Source of the DNA: Viridibacterium sp047600765
GTDB taxonomy: Bacteria > Pseudomonadota > Gammaproteobacteria > Burkholderiales > Rhodocyclaceae
NCBI GenBank assembly: GCA_047600765.1
Contig: JASGKF010000001.1
Location: forward strand, 248,001-312,000
DNA length: 64,000 nt
Direction: 5' to 3'
Position 1 is the first letter of the stretch, and each line of letters opens with the position of its first letter. Below, piece after piece: positions 36,120-45,452 of the stretch. The translations under genes were made by a program, and so were the position numbers. The notes beneath the pieces are model-generated. The model saw nothing but the letters and a program-made list of their open reading frames with translations. It was not told the DNA's origin and did not search any database.

Positions 36120-36746
36120 TCAGAAGAGCTCCACTTCGCCGGCAACGCCCTTCTGCAGCGTAGCGGCATATTCACGTTCGCGCTGCAGCAGGGTCTCATT
36201 GCGCAGCTTGATCAGCTTCTTGACCATCACGCGTCCGGTTAACGGAAAAAAATAGACCTTGCGTGCGTAGATATCGAGCATGTCCTCGGCCACCACGCGG
36301 ATGCGTTCCAGCTTGAGATATTCCAGTACGAAGCGTGCATTGAGATCCCCCACCTGGGAACTCGACAGCGAGTCCATCACGCGTGCGCCACCGAACACCT
36401 TGCACTCCAGGTTGTCGCGCTTTGCGCCCAGCTTGAGCAGGTGATTGAGCAGCACTTCCATGGCAAAGGCACCGTAGCGCGCCGAGCCCGAACTGATGTC
36501 ACCGTCGCGCCCGCCTGCCGGCAGCATGAAGTGGTTCATGCCGCCAATGTTGAGACGTGTGTCGCGCATGCAGGCCGAGACGCAGGAACCCAGCACGGTC
36601 ACGATGCCCAGGTTCTCGGTGGTGACGTAGTACTCGCCCGGCAAGATCTTGGCTGTCTCGCAGCCAAAGACCCTATCGAAATACAGATTGGTGGCGAAGT
36701 GGGCGGCCCCCCCCTCAGGGGCGAGTGCCAGTACCTGCTTTCGCAT
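36120..36746 (-). CDS. cheD: Chemoreceptor glutamine deamidase CheD
   Basis: A 208-residue CheD with the catalytic Cys in VTVLGSCVSACMRD and His in GGMNHFMLP, and KVFGGARVMD. It deamidates receptor Gln residues and can tune CheA activity. The ATG at 36746 is chosen as the family-like start; the first 32 bases overlap the end of cheR. The open frame extends further upstream into cheR but is not conserved there. Confidence 0.95.
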   Translation of the reverse strand: MRKQVLALAPEGGAAHFATNLYFDRVFGCETAKILPGEYYVTTENLGIVTVLGSCVSACMRDTRLNIGGMNHFMLPAGGRDGDISSGSARYGAFAMEVLLNHLLKLGAKRDNLECKVFGGARVMDSLSSSQVGDLNARFVLEYLKLERIRVVAEDMLDIYARKVYFFPLTGRVMVKKLIKLRNETLLQREREYAATLQKGVAGEVELF

Positions 36747-37689
36747 ACACGGTTCTTCCCATTGAGCGGAAAAGTTTGGCCGCGTGCATGAAATTCTCTG
36801 AATGTCCCGCGAACAACAGACCATCGTCGCGCAGCAGCGGCAAGAACTTTTCGAGAATGGCGTACTGCGTGGGCTTATCGAAATAGATCATCACGTTGCG
36901 ACAGAAGATCACATCGAACTGACCCTGCAGGGGCCAGCGATTGTCGAGCAGGTTAACGCGCATGAAGGTAATGAGCTTCTGCAGTTCGGGGCGAACACGC
37001 ACATGCCCCTCCTGCGCCCCGGTGCCACGCAGGAAGAACTTCTGCAGGCGGGTTTTCTCCATGCGGTCCACGCGGTCCTCGGTGTAAACGCCGCGCTCAC
37101 CATGGGCCAGCACATTGGTGTCGAGGTCAGAGGCGATTATCTGCACCGGTGGTGTCATGCTGCCAAAGGCCTCGCAGGCCGTGATGGCCAGCGTATAGGG
37201 CTCTTCGCCCGTCGAGGCCGCGCTGCACCAGATGCGGATCGGGCGACGCTCGGTGAGCTTGCGCAGATGCTCGCCGAGGATCTCGAAGTGATGGGCTTCG
37301 CGGAAGAATGACGTGAGGTTGGTCGTCAGCGCATTGACGAAGGCTTCCCACTCGGCCGCGTCGTTGCCGGTCTCCAGCTGGTCGAGATAGTCGACGAAGC
37401 GCTTGAGCCCCTTGGCACGCAGGCGACGGGCAAGACGGCTGTAGACCATGTCCTGCTTCACCGGCGACAAGGAGATACCGGCACGCTGGTAGATCAGCTT
37501 GCGTACACGTTCGAAATCGGCCGCCGTGTACGTGAACTCGCGCGTTCCGATATCAGACGTTGCGGGGCGCGTCTCCAGGCTCTCGCGCAGCTTGCGGGCG
37601 GCGTCCAGGCCGGACATGCCGGTCAGGCCCGTACTGCGGGTACGACTTTCGGGTGCGCTGGGCAGTGGTGGCTTGAGTGGTTGAACCAC
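36715..37689 (-). CDS. cheR: Chemotaxis protein methyltransferase CheR
   Basis: A 324-residue S-adenosylmethionine-dependent methyltransferase that methylates receptor glutamates. It contains SFFREAHHFEIL, the SAM motif IRIWCSAASTGEEPYTLA and FDVIFCRNVMIYFD. The first 50 residues are a Pro/Ser-rich extension not found in E. coli CheR. It is co-transcribed with cheD, which it overlaps. Confidence 0.96.
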   Translation of the reverse strand: MVQPLKPPLPSAPESRTRSTGLTGMSGLDAARKLRESLETRPATSDIGTREFTYTAADFERVRKLIYQRAGISLSPVKQDMVYSRLARRLRAKGLKRFVDYLDQLETGNDAAEWEAFVNALTTNLTSFFREAHHFEILGEHLRKLTERRPIRIWCSAASTGEEPYTLAITACEAFGSMTPPVQIIASDLDTNVLAHGERGVYTEDRVDRMEKTRLQKFFLRGTGAQEGHVRVRPELQKLITFMRVNLLDNRWPLQGQFDVIFCRNVMIYFDKPTQYAILEKFLPLLRDDGLLFAGHSENFMHAAKLFRSMGRTVYAKAGTGTRP

Positions 37690-37739
37690 GTTCAGATCCT
37701 TCCAGATGTTCTATCAGTAATATGTGCTGAGGCGCGTGC

Positions 37740-39968
37740 TCAGAGCGTGAAGATCGAGCTGGCATCGCGCAGCTTGCGGGACTGATCAGACAGGCTCTCC
37801 GCAGCCGCCGCAGCCTCTTCGACCAGCGCCGCGTTCTGCTGCGTCACGGACTCCATCTGCGTAACGGCCCGCGTCACCTGCTCGATGCCCGACGCTTGCT
37901 CCTTGCTGCTTTGTGCGATGTCCGTCACCAGCGAAGACAGGCTCTGGAAGCGCTCGACAAGACTGCCGATGGTGCCGCCAGCCTGTTCGACGAGCTGTAC
38001 GCCACCATCCACCCGGGTCACCGAGTCCGCGATCAGCCCCTTGATCTCGCGCGCGGCCTGCGCACTGCGCTGAGCGAGGTTGCGCACCTCGCTGGCCACC
38101 ACGGCAAAACCACGCCCTTGTTCGCCAGCACGCGCGGCTTCCACGGCGGCATTGAGGGCCAGGATGTTGGTCTGGAAAGCGATCGAGTCAATCACGCTGA
38201 TGATGTCGGCAATCTTCTTGCTCGACTGCTGGATCTCGGCCATGGTCGTCACGACTTCGCGCACCATGGCGCCGCCCTGGCGCGCCACTTCGTTCGAGGC
38301 CTCGGCCAGACGCTGTGCTTCGACCGCGTTGCCTGCATTCTGCTTGACCGTGGCGTTGAGCTCTTCCATCGAGGATGCGGTCTCTTCGAGACTGCTGGCC
38401 TGCTCTTCCGTGCGCGCCGACAGGTCCGCATTGCCGCTGGCAATCTCTCCGGATGCCGTGCTCACGGCCTCTACGGCCTGCTGGATGCCGCCCACCACAT
38501 CACGCAGTTGCTCGACGGTGGCATTGGTGTCGGCCTTGATCTGGCCGAGCGTGCCGCGGTAATCGGCGGAGATCTGACGCGTCAGGTCGCCCTGGGCGAT
38601 GGCCTTGAGAACGCTGGCCACATCGGCAAGCCCGGCAGACACCACGCCCGTCAATCGATTCAGCCCTTCGGCCAGGGTCTTGAAGAAGCCGCTCTTGCCC
38701 GCCAGGGACAACTGGCGATTGAAGTCACCATTGCCAGCCGCTTCGATGAGCCCTGCAACCTCTTCCTCGGCCGCCACTTCACCGGTGCGGTCCACCCACT
38801 CGACAGCGGTGCCGATACGGTCGCCCCGGTCGGTAAACACCGGCGTCACCCCCAGCGAGAAGGTACGGCCGCCGAGCTTGACGGTAGCGTTGTGCGTACT
38901 CTTCAAGCCAGCCAGCATGCCGCGCTGATGCGCCGGGTTCTTGTGGAACACGTCGATGTTGCTGCCCATCAGCGTCGCCACGTTGAAGGCCGGCAGATCG
39001 CGCCGGATATCCGCTTCGGCAGCCGACAGCATCTGCACGATGGCGCGGTTCATGTAAATGATGTTGTAGTCGCGGTCGGCAATCATCACGTTGGTCGCGA
39101 CGTTATCCAGACCGATCTTGATGCGTTGCGTTTCCTCGGCCGTACGGCGCCCTTCGGCCAGATCGAAGCCCAGCCTGTTCTGCATGGCTTCCAGCGCGTG
39201 GAAGACATGCCCGACTTCGTCGTTACGTGCGATATCCATGCGACTGGTGTAGTTGCCCACCACTACCGCACGCGCCACGGTCGTCACCTGCTGCAGCGGT
39301 GCCACCACGTAACGCGAGAACCACCAGGCCATCAGCCCGCAGAGTGCCAACCCGGCAGCTGCCAGGCTAAAGAGCGCGATTCGCTCGCCACCCGTGGCGG
39401 TATCCAGCCCCAAGCCCACGGCGATCAGCATCAGCGTCGTCATCACGGCGTATACCAGCAAGGCACGTGTCTGCATGCTGAAGCGGTCGGCAAGATCTTC
39501 GATCTTCGCCTTGCTCTTCGAAATCACCCTGCCGCGACGCACGCACAAGCCTTTCGCCCGCCCCTCACGGAAGTCGCGATAGGCTTGCTCGGCCGCGTCA
39601 ACCTGTGCTCGCGTCGGCGTCCGGCGCACCGAGATATAGCCCGTCACAACACCGTTCTCGAACATCGGTGCGGCGTGCGCTTCCACCCAGTAGTGATCGC
39701 CGTTCTTGCAGCGATTCTTGACCATACCGATCCAGGGCAGGCCTTCGCTCAGGCATCGCCAGAGGTCCGCAAAAGCCTCGGAAGGCATGTCCGGGTGGCG
39801 CACGATGTTGTGCGGCGCCCCGATCAGTTCAGCCTCGGTGAAGCCGCTGATGTCGATGAAGTCCCGGTTGACGTAGGTGATGCGACCCTTGGTATCGGTC
39901 TTGGACACGATCATCGTGTCCTGCCCCAGGGGCAACTCGTGATTCGTCACAGGCATGTTGATACGCAT
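37740..39968 (-). CDS. Aer-like PAS-containing methyl-accepting chemotaxis protein
   Basis: A 742-residue receptor. Residues 15-120 are an Aer-type PAS domain (TYVNRDFIDISGFTE, NIVRHPDMP, GMVKNRCKNGDHYWVE), which in relatives binds FAD and senses redox state. Two membrane segments follow at about 165-215, then HAMP, a second PAS (about 285-395), another HAMP-like region and the MCP signalling domain with AFQTNILALNAAVEAARAGE. Start ATG 39968 follows GGGAGG. It is downstream of the frameshifted mcp and upstream of cheR. Confidence 0.93.
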   Translation of the reverse strand: MRINMPVTNHELPLGQDTMIVSKTDTKGRITYVNRDFIDISGFTEAELIGAPHNIVRHPDMPSEAFADLWRCLSEGLPWIGMVKNRCKNGDHYWVEAHAAPMFENGVVTGYISVRRTPTRAQVDAAEQAYRDFREGRAKGLCVRRGRVISKSKAKIEDLADRFSMQTRALLVYAVMTTLMLIAVGLGLDTATGGERIALFSLAAAGLALCGLMAWWFSRYVVAPLQQVTTVARAVVVGNYTSRMDIARNDEVGHVFHALEAMQNRLGFDLAEGRRTAEETQRIKIGLDNVATNVMIADRDYNIIYMNRAIVQMLSAAEADIRRDLPAFNVATLMGSNIDVFHKNPAHQRGMLAGLKSTHNATVKLGGRTFSLGVTPVFTDRGDRIGTAVEWVDRTGEVAAEEEVAGLIEAAGNGDFNRQLSLAGKSGFFKTLAEGLNRLTGVVSAGLADVASVLKAIAQGDLTRQISADYRGTLGQIKADTNATVEQLRDVVGGIQQAVEAVSTASGEIASGNADLSARTEEQASSLEETASSMEELNATVKQNAGNAVEAQRLAEASNEVARQGGAMVREVVTTMAEIQQSSKKIADIISVIDSIAFQTNILALNAAVEAARAGEQGRGFAVVASEVRNLAQRSAQAAREIKGLIADSVTRVDGGVQLVEQAGGTIGSLVERFQSLSSLVTDIAQSSKEQASGIEQVTRAVTQMESVTQQNAALVEEAAAAAESLSDQSRKLRDASSIFTL

Positions 39969-40027
39969 GGATTCCTCCCGCTTCAGATGAAGCCATCAAC
40001 CAGCACACAAACCGCTGCCACAATCAT

Positions 40028-41386
40028 TCAGAACTCGGTCCACTCGTCAGCCCCGGCAGCCGCAGCAGGTGCTTTTGACTTGCCGTTTACGGCTGGCTTG
40101 GGCGTAGCCACAGCCTTCGCCACAGGAGCTTTGTCGGTCACAGCCGGCTTGGCCGCCGCTTTCCCCGACGCGGGTCTGGCCTCACGCACAGGCCTCGAAG
40201 AAGCCGCCACAGCATGCTTCACCGGCTCGCGCGCCACGCCTGTCCGGGTGGCGTTGCCCAGCTTGAACTGCCCCACAGCAATGTTCAGCTGTCGCGCCTG
40301 ATCCTCAAGACTCTCTGCCGCAGCCGCCGCTTGCTCGACCAGCGCGGCATTCTGTTGCGTCACTTCGTCCATCTGCGACACCGCATTGCTGACCTGCGAA
40401 ATTCCTTCGGCCTGCTCGCGGCTGGCTGACGCAATCTCGCTGACGAGACCCGACACATCTTGCACGCTGCTCACCAGACTGTTCATGGTGTCACCGGCTT
40501 CGGCCACCAGATGGCTGCCGGTGTTGACCGTCTCCACACTGTTGTCGATCAAGGTCTTGATCTCGCGTGCAGCCTGCGAACTGCGCTGGGCCAGATTGCG
40601 CACCTCGCTCGCCACCACCGCAAAACCACGCCCTTGATCACCGGCTCGCGCAGCCTCGACGGCGGCATTGAGCGCCAGGATGTTGGTCTGGAACGCAATC
40701 GAGTCGATGACGCCAATGATGTCGGCCATCTTCTGGCTGGAGCTCTGGATGGCACTCATCGTCTCCACGACACGCTGGACCATCTCGCCGCCCTTGACGG
40801 CCACATCGTTCGACGCAGCGGTCAAGCTCTCTGCGCGCTGGGCGTTCTCGGCGTTCTGCTTCACGGTGGAGTTCAGCTCCTCCATGCTCGCAGCGGTTTC
40901 CTCGAGGCTGCTGGCCTGCTCTTCGGTACGCGACGACAGATCCGCATTGCCACTGGCAATCTCCTGCGCAGCGGTGTTGACCGCATGTGTCGCCGTTTCG
41001 ATCTGCTGCACGACTTCGCGCAAACGCTCGACCGTGGCATTCACATCCACCTTCAACTCGGCGAACATCCCTTCGTAGTCGGCGTGGATGTGCTGGGTCA
41101 GGTCGCCCGCCGCCATGGCCTTGACGACACGCATCACGTCCGTCAAACCGCCGGATGCCACCTGCATCAAGCGGTTGAGGCTCATCACCATGTCACGATA
41201 GCCATTGGAGAAAGCCGATTCGTCACCGCGCTGGGCAAAGTCACCACGTGCAGCGGCCTCTGCCAGGCGACCGATCTCGTTGCTCACACCCAGCAGCTTG
41301 CGTTTGATGTCGCGCGCGGCATTGGTGATGACCATCTTCTGGCCCGGCAACTCAGGCATGTTCAACAACGAAATTACCGTCTGCAT
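40028..41386 (-). CDS. Methyl-accepting chemotaxis protein, C-terminal part (frameshifted)
   Basis: The 452-residue frame starts inside the overlap with the sensor fragment upstream. It carries the HAMP-like linker (PELPGQKMVITNAARDIKRK), the MCP signalling domain with AFQTNILALNAAVEAARAGD, and an Ala/Lys/Pro tail ending EWTEF. That pentapeptide matches the CheR/CheB tether (xWxxF) at receptor C-termini. Its start is unlikely to be a real one. A one-base shift near 41355-41369 would join it to the sensor fragment as one receptor of about 900 residues. It is a broken gene, an assembly error or, less likely, a programmed shift. Confidence 0.75.
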   Translation of the reverse strand: MQTVISLLNMPELPGQKMVITNAARDIKRKLLGVSNEIGRLAEAAARGDFAQRGDESAFSNGYRDMVMSLNRLMQVASGGLTDVMRVVKAMAAGDLTQHIHADYEGMFAELKVDVNATVERLREVVQQIETATHAVNTAAQEIASGNADLSSRTEEQASSLEETAASMEELNSTVKQNAENAQRAESLTAASNDVAVKGGEMVQRVVETMSAIQSSSQKMADIIGVIDSIAFQTNILALNAAVEAARAGDQGRGFAVVASEVRNLAQRSSQAAREIKTLIDNSVETVNTGSHLVAEAGDTMNSLVSSVQDVSGLVSEIASASREQAEGISQVSNAVSQMDEVTQQNAALVEQAAAAAESLEDQARQLNIAVGQFKLGNATRTGVAREPVKHAVAASSRPVREARPASGKAAAKPAVTDKAPVAKAVATPKPAVNGKSKAPAAAAGADEWTEF

Positions 41387-42731
41387 AGTGCTTGAGCACT
41401 TCGACGAACTTCATCTTGGTGTCGATGTGGCCCTGGGCCAGCGCATTCGTGCCGCGTGCCATCTCGGCATAGGCGCCGTGCATGCCAGCAGGGTCGATGC
41501 GGTATGCGATGTTGCCCGCCTCGTGCTCATCGCAGATCCGCTTCTGCTGTTGCACCACGGTTCGCAAGGACTTGACGACTTCGCTGACATCTTTGGCAAT
41601 GGCCGCAAACTCATCGCGCGAATCCATGCGCAGGTCTACATCCATGTCGCCCGCCGCGACGCGCGAACAGGCGCGCGTCAGCACATCGACCGAAGTCCTG
41701 ACACCCCTGCGTACCGCAAGGAAGCACAGCAGGGACAGCAACATCGACAAACCCACCGCGCCGACACCCAGGTTGCGCTCGGTAGTCAGGAAGCTCAAGC
41801 GCGCGTTGATCTGCTCATCGAACTCGTGCGCAGACAGGTCTGCCAGCACATAGGCCGCGTTGATGGCCTTGCTCGCCTTGCCGAAAATCTCCGCGGGGTC
41901 CGCCGTGATCTTCTCGCCCATCACCTGGTTTTTCAGCGCCTCATCGAAATCATTGGTTGCAGATTCATAGGCCACGAGGGGCTGCTCGAATTTTTCTTTC
42001 AGTCCGGGATCTGCGGCCACAGCCTTGGCCAGCATGGTTTTGGCCTGGGTCTGGGTGATCGACGCGATCTCATGATTGACACGTAGCGTCGAGATATCCG
42101 CCTCGCGGGACTGTTTGGTCGTGGCCAGCAGGGTCGCCTTGGCACGCACACGTCCGAGGCGTTCCGCGTTGGCGGGCAGCGCTGTCACAAAGGCGTTCAT
42201 CAGCGAATAGCTGACGAGTTCGGGATCCAGGGTCGCGTGGGTTTCGTCTGCGACCTTGACAATGAATTCGAGTGAGGATGTCACCAGATCGGTGTGGGCA
42301 TTGAAGCTGTCGCCGGCCGTGACACCGCGTTGGGCCAGGACAGTCTCTGCAGTTTTGGCGAGACCTTGCCACTCAGCCTGCAGCGTGCCACTGTCCAGCG
42401 GCCCCATCCCTTTTCCTACTTCGGTCATGGCCGCACGGGCACGCGCCTCGATCTCGGGGAGACGCGAGGTCATGCTCGCATTTCCATTGATCACGGCCTG
42501 CATCACGCCACGGTGCTCCTGCAAGGCCTGCACCAGCTGGCGTGCGGGGTTGTAGACCGGGGTCATCAACTGTTCGCGTGCCGTGACGGCAATGTCACTG
42601 TTGATACGCACCAGCAGCAAGGCCGACACGACGGCCGCTGCGGTAAACATGATCACCACGGTGACCATGAGCTTGCGCTCGACGCCAAGCTTGTTCATGA
42701 ACCGCGTGAGCGGCCCGATCAGGAAGTCCAT
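41352..42731 (-). CDS. Methyl-accepting chemotaxis protein, N-terminal sensor part (frameshifted)
   Basis: About 460 residues from ATG 42731 to a TGA at 41352. Residues 10-38 hold the first membrane helix. A long helical periplasmic domain follows (about 40-305; QLMTPVYNPARQLVQALQEHRG), then a second membrane helix, HAMP and a linker. The sensor looks like a four-helix bundle of the nitrate/PilJ-like kind, ligand unknown. Translation ends in GNFVVEHA where relatives continue GNFxxxMPELPGQK, which is found in the next frame. Start ATG 42731 is 12 bases after the cheW stop. Confidence 0.75.
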   Translation of the reverse strand: MDFLIGPLTRFMNKLGVERKLMVTVVIMFTAAAVVSALLLVRINSDIAVTAREQLMTPVYNPARQLVQALQEHRGVMQAVINGNASMTSRLPEIEARARAAMTEVGKGMGPLDSGTLQAEWQGLAKTAETVLAQRGVTAGDSFNAHTDLVTSSLEFIVKVADETHATLDPELVSYSLMNAFVTALPANAERLGRVRAKATLLATTKQSREADISTLRVNHEIASITQTQAKTMLAKAVAADPGLKEKFEQPLVAYESATNDFDEALKNQVMGEKITADPAEIFGKASKAINAAYVLADLSAHEFDEQINARLSFLTTERNLGVGAVGLSMLLSLLCFLAVRRGVRTSVDVLTRACSRVAAGDMDVDLRMDSRDEFAAIAKDVSEVVKSLRTVVQQQKRICDEHEAGNIAYRIDPAGMHGAYAEMARGTNALAQGHIDTKMKFVEVLKHYADGNFVVEHA

Positions 42732-42742
42732 GTCAGCCCCGC

Positions 42743-43246
42743 TCAGTGAATGACGCTGTCGATCAGACACATGTCCGCCGACATCATCATGCTTTCAATG
42801 TCGAGCACGATCAGCATGCGCTCGCCCACCGAGGCGAGGCCGGCGATGTATTCAGCTCCGACAGAAGAAGAGAACTCCGGCGCGGGTTTGATGCCGTCGC
42901 TGGCCAGGGCCATGACATCCGACACCCCGTCCACCACGGCGCCGACGACTCGCCCGCCGACGTGCATGATGATCACCACGGTGAAGGCGTTGTACTCCGC
43001 CTCGCCCACGCCGATCTTGATACGCAAATCAATGATCGGCACGATCGTGCCGCGCAGGTTGATGACGCCCTTGATGAAGGCCGGCGCACCGGCAATGCGG
43101 GTCACCGAGTCATAGCCCCGGATCTCCTGCACCTTGAGAATGTCAATGGCGTACTCTTCCTGCCCCAGCGTGAAGGTCAGGTATTCCCCCGAATGCCCTG
43201 CCGCCTGAATCGGTTGCGCAGCGCCGCTGTCAATGGATCCCAGCAT
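42743..43246 (-). CDS. cheW: Chemotaxis coupling protein CheW
   Basis: A 167-residue single CheW domain with LGQEEYAIDILKVQEIRGYD, GVINLRGTIVPIIDLR and VVDGVSDVMAL. It links receptors to CheA. The ATG at 43246 follows AAGGGGGG. The longer open frame upstream is not CheW-like. It is placed between the HD-GYP gene and the split mcp. Confidence 0.95.
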   Translation of the reverse strand: MLGSIDSGAAQPIQAAGHSGEYLTFTLGQEEYAIDILKVQEIRGYDSVTRIAGAPAFIKGVINLRGTIVPIIDLRIKIGVGEAEYNAFTVVIIMHVGGRVVGAVVDGVSDVMALASDGIKPAPEFSSSVGAEYIAGLASVGERMLIVLDIESMMMSADMCLIDSVIH

Positions 43247-43355
43247 GTTTCCCCCCTTGCAGGAATGGTCGTCCGTATGCACCTAACGGCATGCAGAACG
43301 GGTGACTTGAGCCCGACAGGCAGCTGTCAGACCCAGGGGGACGAAGCCTTGAAAA

Positions 43356-44708
43356 TCAAAGCGCTTCGGCAGTTTCTCCGGCCATGGCGACGGCTGCGAC
43401 CGCTGCGCCTTCATTGCCCGCAAGGGCATGTGCCAGTGCATTCATGGCCTGTGCCTCGGCCGGCGGGAACTTGGCGGCCTTGAGCACCAGTTCGCGGGAG
43501 ATCTTGAGCATGCGCCAGGCAATCTCATGCAGAACGCATTGCGCCTCGAAGCGCGATTCACGCAGCTCCTCGGGGCTCAGCGTGGCGCCCAGCTCGGACA
43601 ACGCGGCAATCCCCGTGCTGGCAAAAGCCCGCTGCACCAGAATGAAGCGGTCGAAAGCTGCGCTCATGGCGTCCTTGCAGCCCTGCGACAGGCTGGCGGT
43701 CTGCATCAGGTTGTCATAGACGCCCAAGATGCCAGCGATGCGGATGAAGACCTCGTGCGCCTTGGCGTCCACTTCCTGCAGCCCGTCCTCGGACGCTTCG
43801 GTTCGCGACAGCTGGCGGCTCTCGCGCAGCAGGTCATGGATGATGCTGGTCAGTGCCGACTCATGCTCGGCCGGCATGACCTTCAGCGCGATGGCGATGC
43901 GGTCTTCAGCCGAAGGTTTGACGATCAGGGCCGACAGGATCTCGGCCAGCGACATCAGCTTGCCCGCCGTCGAGATACCCTTGCCACGCACCCCACGGGG
44001 GTAGCCGAAGCCGTCATCGGCTTCATGGTGTTCAAGGATGGCGCGCTGGGTCGGGGTGTCGAAACCGCAGATTTCGCGCGCCAAGGCAGCGCCGATGACC
44101 GGGTGGTAGGCATAGCTCATCCACTCGTTGGCCGTCAGCTGGCGTCCGTCCTGCAACACGGCGGGGTCGACATACAGCTCGCCTGCGTCGTGGAACAGCC
44201 CGGCCTGGCAGACCGCCGCCATCAGGGCGTGGTCGTTGTAGGCATGGGCGTTGGCCAGGCTCATGGCGATCATGGAGGTCATCACGGCGTGCCGCGGCGC
44301 ATGTTCGCCGCGTTCGAAGGTGACATTCAGCAAGGTGCCTGCCGCCGGATTGAGCTTGGCGCGCCCCAGCATGCCCAGCGCCGTCACACGGCCTTGCGAC
44401 CAGTTGCAGAGGCTGGCCAGCAGCGGGTAGGTCTCCAGCGCCTCCTCGCCAATGCGGACCAGGAAGTTGCCCGAAGGTTGCTCGGCCGTCACCAGGCTGG
44501 ATTCGATGGGCTTGGACAGACGATGGCTGACCACCTTTTCATAGGTGGTCGAGGAAACCTTTGCACCCTTGGCCAGCAGCTTGACGCCTTTTTCGGAGTA
44601 GACGTCTTCAGAAAGCACTACTTCCTGTTTGTCCGCCAGGTTCACCACCGCCCCCATGAAATGGCGGTTCGCCTGCGTGGGCAACTCGGGAATATCGCTG
44701 CTCGTCAT
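43356..44708 (-). CDS. HD-GYP-like phosphodiesterase domain protein in the chemotaxis operon
   Basis: The 450-residue protein has an HD domain with H140, HD pair at 173-174 (LFHDAGELYV), H202 and the segment HHEADDGFGYP (227-237), which corresponds to the HHExxDGxGYP sequence of HD-GYP c-di-GMP phosphodiesterases. The N-terminal 130 residues (VVLSEDVYSEKGVKLLAKGA) are a DUF3391-like domain. It may lower c-di-GMP to favour swimming. It is the first gene of the chemotaxis unit, behind a sigma-28-like promoter. No membrane segment. Confidence 0.8.
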   Translation of the reverse strand: MTSSDIPELPTQANRHFMGAVVNLADKQEVVLSEDVYSEKGVKLLAKGAKVSSTTYEKVVSHRLSKPIESSLVTAEQPSGNFLVRIGEEALETYPLLASLCNWSQGRVTALGMLGRAKLNPAAGTLLNVTFERGEHAPRHAVMTSMIAMSLANAHAYNDHALMAAVCQAGLFHDAGELYVDPAVLQDGRQLTANEWMSYAYHPVIGAALAREICGFDTPTQRAILEHHEADDGFGYPRGVRGKGISTAGKLMSLAEILSALIVKPSAEDRIAIALKVMPAEHESALTSIIHDLLRESRQLSRTEASEDGLQEVDAKAHEVFIRIAGILGVYDNLMQTASLSQGCKDAMSAAFDRFILVQRAFASTGIAALSELGATLSPEELRESRFEAQCVLHEIAWRMLKISRELVLKAAKFPPAEAQAMNALAHALAGNEGAAVAAVAMAGETAEAL

Positions 44709-44769
44709 GGGCTCTCCCCAGAAAAAGCTTCGTAATCAATAGCCGGCATCAATGATGGGCAGGCGGGCC

Positions 44770-44796
44770 GGTACGGCCCCAACTAGGAGATCTTTA
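44770..44796 (-). promoter_or_regulatory. Sigma-28-like promoter of the chemotaxis operon
   Basis: On the minus strand TAAAGATC, an 11-base spacer and GCCGTACC match the E. coli-type sigma-28 consensus TAAAGTTT-N11-GCCGATAA at TAAAG and GCCG. It lies 62 bases upstream of the HD-GYP gene. The remaining gap up to the divergent regulator gene at 44979 holds no gene. Confidence 0.5.
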
Positions 44797-44978
44797 CGGC
44801 CTCACTACGACAATGGTTTAGGGAAATCCTTGATGCCGCCTGTGCAAAACCGCCTGTCTGCCCTTTCGGGCAGTGGTCCATCAGGCGTCCCGACGCGATC
44901 AACGGACGGCCCGGGGCGCCGCCGGGCTAGAATCGCCCGACTCGCCTCTTTGCTCCCTTTCGCCGTCACCGAATCCTG

Positions 44979-45428
44979 ATGAGTACCGAACGCCCGATCC
45001 TGCTGGTCGAAGACAATCCTGATGACGAAGCCCTCACCCTGCGGGCCTTCAGCCGCCAACGCATCCCCAACCGTGTGGTGGTGGCGCGCGATGGCGTCGA
45101 AGCCGTCAACTACATCTTCGGCACCGGCACGCACGCCGGCCGCAACCCGGCCGACCTGCCCGTATTCGTGCTGCTGGATCTGAAATTGCCGCGCCTGGAC
45201 GGCCTGGAAGTGCTGCGCCGCATCCGCGCCGACGAACGGACGGCCCTGCTTCCGGTCATCGTGCTCACCACCTCGCGCGAAGCCAGCGACATCCACGAGG
45301 CCTACAGCCTCGGCGCCAACAGCTACATCCGCAAACCGGTGGATTTCGAGCAGTTCCTGCAAGCCATCGGCACGCTGGCCACGTACTGGCTGACGCTCAA
45401 CGAAGCCTGCGAAGCGCCCCGGGCCTGA
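44979..45428 (+). CDS. Rcp1-like single-domain response regulator
   Basis: A 149-residue receiver with VEDNPDDEALTLRAF and the acceptor in VLLDLKLPRLDGLEVLR. The VEDNPDD opening and long alpha helix after it (with IPNRVVVARDGVEAVNYIF) are typical of the Rcp1/phytochrome-partner class. Lys is in YIRKPVDFEQF. It has no output domain, so it may be a phosphorelay intermediate. Its kinase is not adjacent. It is convergent with amn. Confidence 0.9.
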   Translation: MSTERPILLVEDNPDDEALTLRAFSRQRIPNRVVVARDGVEAVNYIFGTGTHAGRNPADLPVFVLLDLKLPRLDGLEVLRRIRADERTALLPVIVLTTSREASDIHEAYSLGANSYIRKPVDFEQFLQAIGTLATYWLTLNEACEAPRA

Positions 45429-45429
45429 A

Positions 45430-45441
45430 CGGGCCGGCCCG
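45430..45441. terminator. Short palindrome between convergent genes
   Basis: CGGGCCGGCCCG is a perfect 12-bp palindrome in the 24-base gap between the response-regulator and amn stops. It may help end transcription in both directions, though no T-tract is present. Confidence 0.3.
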
Positions 45442-45452
45442 GGACTTCCCCG

